Positions 6,357 to 9,069 of a DNA stretch of 9,069 nt are shown here, one piece after another. Within the stretch, counting starts at the first letter, position 1. Each line of letters starts with the position of its first letter. The translations under genes were made by a program, and so were the position numbers. Location: NCBI GenBank assembly GCA_905193225.1, contig CAJJNV010000035.1:1-9069 (forward strand), written 5' to 3'. Below the pieces are notes generated by a model that worked only from the letters and a program-made list of their open reading frames with translations, was not told the origin of the DNA and searched no databases. This DNA is from an uncultured Oscillospiraceae bacterium. GTDB lineage: Bacteria > Bacillota > Clostridia > Oscillospirales > Acutalibacteraceae.

Positions 6357-7736
6357 ATGATTTTAAAGAAAAACGACGAAACAGAGGTCGAGATAACGGC
6401 CGTTTCCTCCGACGGTGCGGGCATTGCAAGGGTTGACGGCGCGGCGGTCTTTGTGCCCTGCACGGCGGTGGGAGACAGGGTAAGGGTGCGAATAATCAAG
6501 GCGCAGAAAAACTATTATATCGGCAAGGCGATGGAAATCACCGTCCCGTCAAAGCACCGCACTTTTCCTGATTGCCCGGTTTTTGAAAAATGCGGAGGAT
6601 GTGCCTTCCGCCACATTTCCTATGACGAGGAAATAAACATAAAGCACCGCAGGGTGGCCGATTGTCTGTCCCACATCGCTAAGGTTGACATAACACCAGA
6701 ACCGGTGGTTTTTGCCGAGCAGATCGACCGCTATCGCAACAAGGCGCAGCTGCCCATCGGCATTGATAAAGAGGGCAAAATATATGCGGGATTTTACGCC
6801 AAAAAAAGCCACAGAATAATCGATTGCGGAAGCTGCAAATTACAGCCCGAGGAATTTAAAACCATAACCGATATTTTTATTGATCACCTTAAAACCAACG
6901 GCATTTCGGTGTATGACGAGCAAAGCGGAAAAGGACTGTGCCGTCATCTTTACATACGGAAGGGCTTTGCAAGCGGTCAGACGGCGGTATGCGCCGTCAT
7001 AAACGGGGAAAGGCTTCCGGCCGCAGAGGAGCTTTACGAAAGGCTTAAAAGAGCCGTGCCGTCGGTGGTCAGTCTGTCGGTTAACATAAACCGCGGTCGA
7101 AACAACGTCATAATGGGCAAAAAATGCGTCACACTTTTCGGAAGCGACGAGATAACCGATACCCTTTGCGGGGTGGAATTTTCCCTTTCGCCCCTTTCCT
7201 TTTATCAGGTCAATAGTTTGCAGGCGCAAAAGCTTTTCACCATTGCCACCGACCTTGCCGACCTTGACGAAAACAGCATCGCCGTCGATCTTTACTGCGG
7301 GGCGGGAGCCATCGGTCTTATCGCCGCAAAGAGAAAAAACATAAAGGCGCTTTACGGGGTGGAGATAGTGCCCGAAGCGGTGGAAAACGCCGGGTACAAC
7401 GCCCTTCGAAACGGCATTGAAAACGCTCATTTTATATGCGGAGACGCGTCAAAGGGAGCGGCCGAGCTTTTGAAAATGAAGGTCAGTCCCGATGTTGTTT
7501 TTGTCGACCCGCCCCGAAAGGGCTGCGACAGGGAAACGCTGAGCATTGCGGCGCAAAAAATGTCGCCTAAAAGAATTGTGTATGTTTCCTGCGATCCCGC
7601 AACCTTTGCCAGAGACGCGGCGATACTTAAAGAAATGGGATACGACCTTAAAAAAGCCGTTCCCGTCGATCTTTTTCCGAGAACCCCGCACATAGAAACC
7701 GTCGGACTTTTCAAGCGAACGGCCGATTGCGTTTAA
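6357..7736 (+). CDS. rlmD: 23S rRNA (uracil-C5)-methyltransferase, RlmD/RlmCD type, with TRAM domain
   Basis: A 459-residue SAM-dependent methyltransferase that should make 5-methyluridine in 23S rRNA (U1939, possibly also U747 as in Gram-positive RlmCD). A TRAM RNA-binding domain occupies about residues 1-60. The [4Fe-4S] site is visible as Cys73-x5-Cys79-x2-Cys82, with Cys157 or Cys160 as fourth ligand. The catalytic half has FYQVN (282-286), the SAM motif VDLYCGAGAIGL (310-321), VDPPRKGC (383-390), nucleophile Cys412 in YVSCDPATFARD, and Glu447 in PHIETVGLF, the expected proton abstractor. I chose the ATG at 6357, which has GGGG seven bases upstream, over an in-frame TTG at 6342. Which uracil it modifies, and whether the true symbol is rlmD, rlmCD or a tRNA paralogue, cannot be told from sequence. 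A second family member begins about 1 kb downstream. Confidence 0.9.
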   Translation: MILKKNDETEVEITAVSSDGAGIARVDGAAVFVPCTAVGDRVRVRIIKAQKNYYIGKAMEITVPSKHRTFPDCPVFEKCGGCAFRHISYDEEINIKHRRVADCLSHIAKVDITPEPVVFAEQIDRYRNKAQLPIGIDKEGKIYAGFYAKKSHRIIDCGSCKLQPEEFKTITDIFIDHLKTNGISVYDEQSGKGLCRHLYIRKGFASGQTAVCAVINGERLPAAEELYERLKRAVPSVVSLSVNINRGRNNVIMGKKCVTLFGSDEITDTLCGVEFSLSPLSFYQVNSLQAQKLFTIATDLADLDENSIAVDLYCGAGAIGLIAAKRKNIKALYGVEIVPEAVENAGYNALRNGIENAHFICGDASKGAAELLKMKVSPDVVFVDPPRKGCDRETLSIAAQKMSPKRIVYVSCDPATFARDAAILKEMGYDLKKAVPVDLFPRTPHIETVGLFKRTADCV

Positions 7737-7787
7737 CCGACTCTTACCCGAAAAATTCTTTTTAAGAAACGGCAGGTTGTTTTTTTA

Positions 7788-8648
7788 ATGAAACACAATC
7801 AAAAAACAGGGACTGTATTTGTACTGCTTTCGGCGGTGACATTCAGCCTTGCGGGAATTTTGATAAAAATAATAGACTGGTCGCCCATTACCATAAACGG
7901 CGTCAGAAGCATCTTTGCCGCGGCGGTTATGCTTATCTATTTAAAGGCGACAAGGCACAGGATAAGATGCAATAAAACGATCATGTTCGCGGCGGTGTGC
8001 AACGCGGTTATGAATCTTACATATGTTTTTGCAACAAAGATAACCTCGGCGGCCAACGCCGTGGTGCTCCAGTTCACAATGCCGATTTTCATAATAATCT
8101 TCTCGGTAATGTTCTTAAAGAAAAAGCCCCAAAAGGCCGAGATAGTGACCTGTATAACCGTATTTGCGGGTATTGTGTGCTTCTTTTTCGACGGACTTAC
8201 GGCAAGGGGTATGCTCGGCAATATTCTGGCGATCATATCGGGAGCGACCTATGCCGTCGTTTTCATGCAAAAGGCCGTTCCCAATTCCGATTTTGAAAGC
8301 TCGGCGCTTTTCGGTCAGCTTATGAGTATAGTCATAAGCATACCCTTTTGGTTTTTCGAAAGCTCCTTCACCTTTACCGACATTTGGGCGGTGGCGCTTC
8401 TCGGAACGGTGCAGATGGGGGTTTCGTATGTGCTTTTATCGGTTGGACTGACAAGCGTTTCTCCCATAACCGCATCCCTGACATCGACAATCGAGCCGAT
8501 TTTAAATCCCATTATTGTGGCAATATTTTATCACGAGCGCATCGGCACCCTGTCGTTTATCGGGGCGGCGGCGGTCATCGGATCGGTTGCGGTTTATAAT
8601 GTGCTTAAAGCATCACACAAAGAAAAATCGGTGCAAAATCCCGTTTGA
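7788..8648 (+). CDS. EamA/DMT-family transporter, ten membrane segments
   Basis: A 286-residue inner-membrane protein of the drug/metabolite transporter superfamily: two EamA repeats of five helices each. Predicted segments by hydrophobicity are roughly 8-27, 34-52, 65-83, 88-110, 118-134, 141-160, 173-190, 198-220, 224-248 and 254-273. The family signature is clearest at the end of each repeat, SAANAVVLQFTMPIFIIIFS (87-106) and SPITASLTSTIEPILNPII (225-243), including Glu236-Pro237. The substrate is unknown; relatives export amino acids, nucleosides or drugs. It starts 51 bp after the rlmD-type gene, likely in the same transcript. The ATG is weakly supplied: only AGG eleven bases upstream, with a seven-T run (7780-7786) between. 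No better start preserves the first helix. The C-terminal tail is short and basic. Confidence 0.88.
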   Translation: MKHNQKTGTVFVLLSAVTFSLAGILIKIIDWSPITINGVRSIFAAAVMLIYLKATRHRIRCNKTIMFAAVCNAVMNLTYVFATKITSAANAVVLQFTMPIFIIIFSVMFLKKKPQKAEIVTCITVFAGIVCFFFDGLTARGMLGNILAIISGATYAVVFMQKAVPNSDFESSALFGQLMSIVISIPFWFFESSFTFTDIWAVALLGTVQMGVSYVLLSVGLTSVSPITASLTSTIEPILNPIIVAIFYHERIGTLSFIGAAAVIGSVAVYNVLKASHKEKSVQNPV

Positions 8649-8770
8649 CGGATAAAACACCGGAAAGGCCGATATTCAGATTTAAAGTCCCGGGGAAAAA
8701 TCGGTGTACCCTTCCGGGCGAGAATATCCGCCCCGCTTTTTGTGCGGGTAAGACGAAAGGAGAAAGGCAA
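8649..8770 (+). other. Intergenic segment with several competing inverted repeats
   Basis: Short arms pair in mutually exclusive ways: ACACCG (8657-8662) with CGGTGT (8702-8707); CCGGAAAGG (8660-8668) with CCTTCCGG (8710-8717, one bulged A); GATATTC (8671-8677) with GAATATC (8722-8728) enclosing CCCGG (8689-8693) with CCGGG (8714-8718). Downstream is CCCGC (8732-8736) with GCGGG (8744-8748) around a T-rich loop, without a U-tail. It could be a leader for the next gene, a weak terminator after the transporter, or a palindromic intergenic repeat. No promoter of good quality was found. Confidence 0.3.
8756..8762 (+). promoter_or_regulatory. Strong ribosome binding site of the second methyltransferase
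   Basis: AAAGGAG with an eight-base spacer to the ATG at 8771. It fixes the start of the truncated gene at a protein lacking any TRAM domain. Confidence 0.8.
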
Positions 8771-9069
8771 ATGGAGCAAAAAACCTGCCCCGCCTTTAAA
8801 AAATGCGGAAGCTGTCAGATGCTTGACCTTCCCTATAAACGCCAGCTTATGATTAAACAAAACAGGGTCAAAAGACTTCTCTCCAAATTTGCAAAGCCGG
8901 AAAAAACAGTGGGAATGAAGTATCCCTATCATTACCGCAACAAGGTGCAGGCCGCCTTCGGGAGCGCGGGAGGAAGGGTCATTTCGGGGGTTTACCAGTC
9001 AAGCTCTCATAAAATCGTGCCCATCGACAGCTGCCTTCTTGAGGACAGTATCGCCGACAAAATAATATG
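8771..9069 (+). CDS. Uracil-C5 RNA methyltransferase of RlmC/RlmD superfamily, TRAM-less, 5' part only
   Basis: The first 99 codons of a gene that continues beyond the window. The protein opens almost at once with the iron-sulfur motif Cys6-x5-Cys12-x2-Cys15 (CPAFKKCGSC), and Cys88 in PIDSCLLED is the expected fourth ligand; the 72-residue spacing fits RlmD/RumA. Between them are MKYPYHYRNKVQAAFG (49-64) and SGVYQSSSHKIVPID (72-86), typical of the family's N-terminal RNA-binding region. There is no TRAM domain before the cysteines, unlike the neighbour at 6357, so its build is closer to E. coli RlmC (RumB). A related class of roughly 370-residue clostridial proteins is commonly labelled RlmD. 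The methyltransferase domain is outside the window, so activity and target (23S U747, U1939 or other) are inference. Confidence 0.85.
   Translation, partial: MEQKTCPAFKKCGSCQMLDLPYKRQLMIKQNRVKRLLSKFAKPEKTVGMKYPYHYRNKVQAAFGSAGGRVISGVYQSSSHKIVPIDSCLLEDSIADKII

Noticed and set aside
7756..7786. Terminator between rlmD and the transporter (TTCTT-TTT-AAGAA hairpin plus a T7 run)
   Set aside because: The stem is five A/T-rich pairs and the T-run is 11 bases away, directly before the next start codon. It is too weak to call.
8594..8932. A 112-codon minus-strand frame across the transporter end and the second methyltransferase
   Set aside because: It is antisense to two well-supported genes and has no family features.

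Overview
The window reads as ordinary chromosome of an anaerobic member of the Clostridia (Firmicutes), probably a gut Oscillospiraceae or Eubacteriales relative. This is inferred from the gene set: a 444-residue GSI-alpha glutamine synthetase, the LL-diaminopimelate aminotransferase (DapL) route to meso-diaminopimelate, ammonia-dependent AsnA, MetY sulfhydrylation, and two Fe-S uracil-C5 RNA methyltransferases. Strong AGGAG-type ribosome sites and consensus sigma-A promoters fit. There are no tRNA or rRNA genes, insertion sequences, phage genes or CRISPR arrays. All recognised genes are intact except the last, which is cut by the window edge.

Left two-thirds (1-5983, minus strand): five genes run in one direction, glnA > asnA > dapF > dapL > metY, from a perfect-consensus promoter at 6073-6101. 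A hairpin at 25-62 just past metY is a plausible terminator. Together they fix ammonia into glutamine and asparagine, complete meso-diaminopimelate (cell-wall and lysine precursor), and put sulfide into homocysteine, so this is a nitrogen and aspartate-family assimilation cluster. Spacings are tight (14 bp between glnA and asnA, a 13-bp overlap between dapF and dapL, 36 bp between dapL and metY). The exception is a 191-bp gap between asnA and dapF, which contains an unexplained degenerate repeat with a 33-bp period.

Middle (5984-6356): a 373-bp divergent intergenic region holds two back-to-back promoters, an inverted repeat between them, and a structured leader on each side.

Right third (6357-9069, plus strand): a TRAM-containing RlmD-type 23S rRNA uracil-C5 methyltransferase, a ten-helix EamA/DMT transporter, a 122-bp structured intergenic segment, and the first 99 codons of a second, TRAM-less methyltransferase of the same superfamily.

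No clearly new multi-gene system is visible. The features most worth a second look are the 33-bp-period repeat (with a 40-codon open frame on the opposite strand), the two unlike uracil methyltransferases close together, and the three structured non-coding segments.
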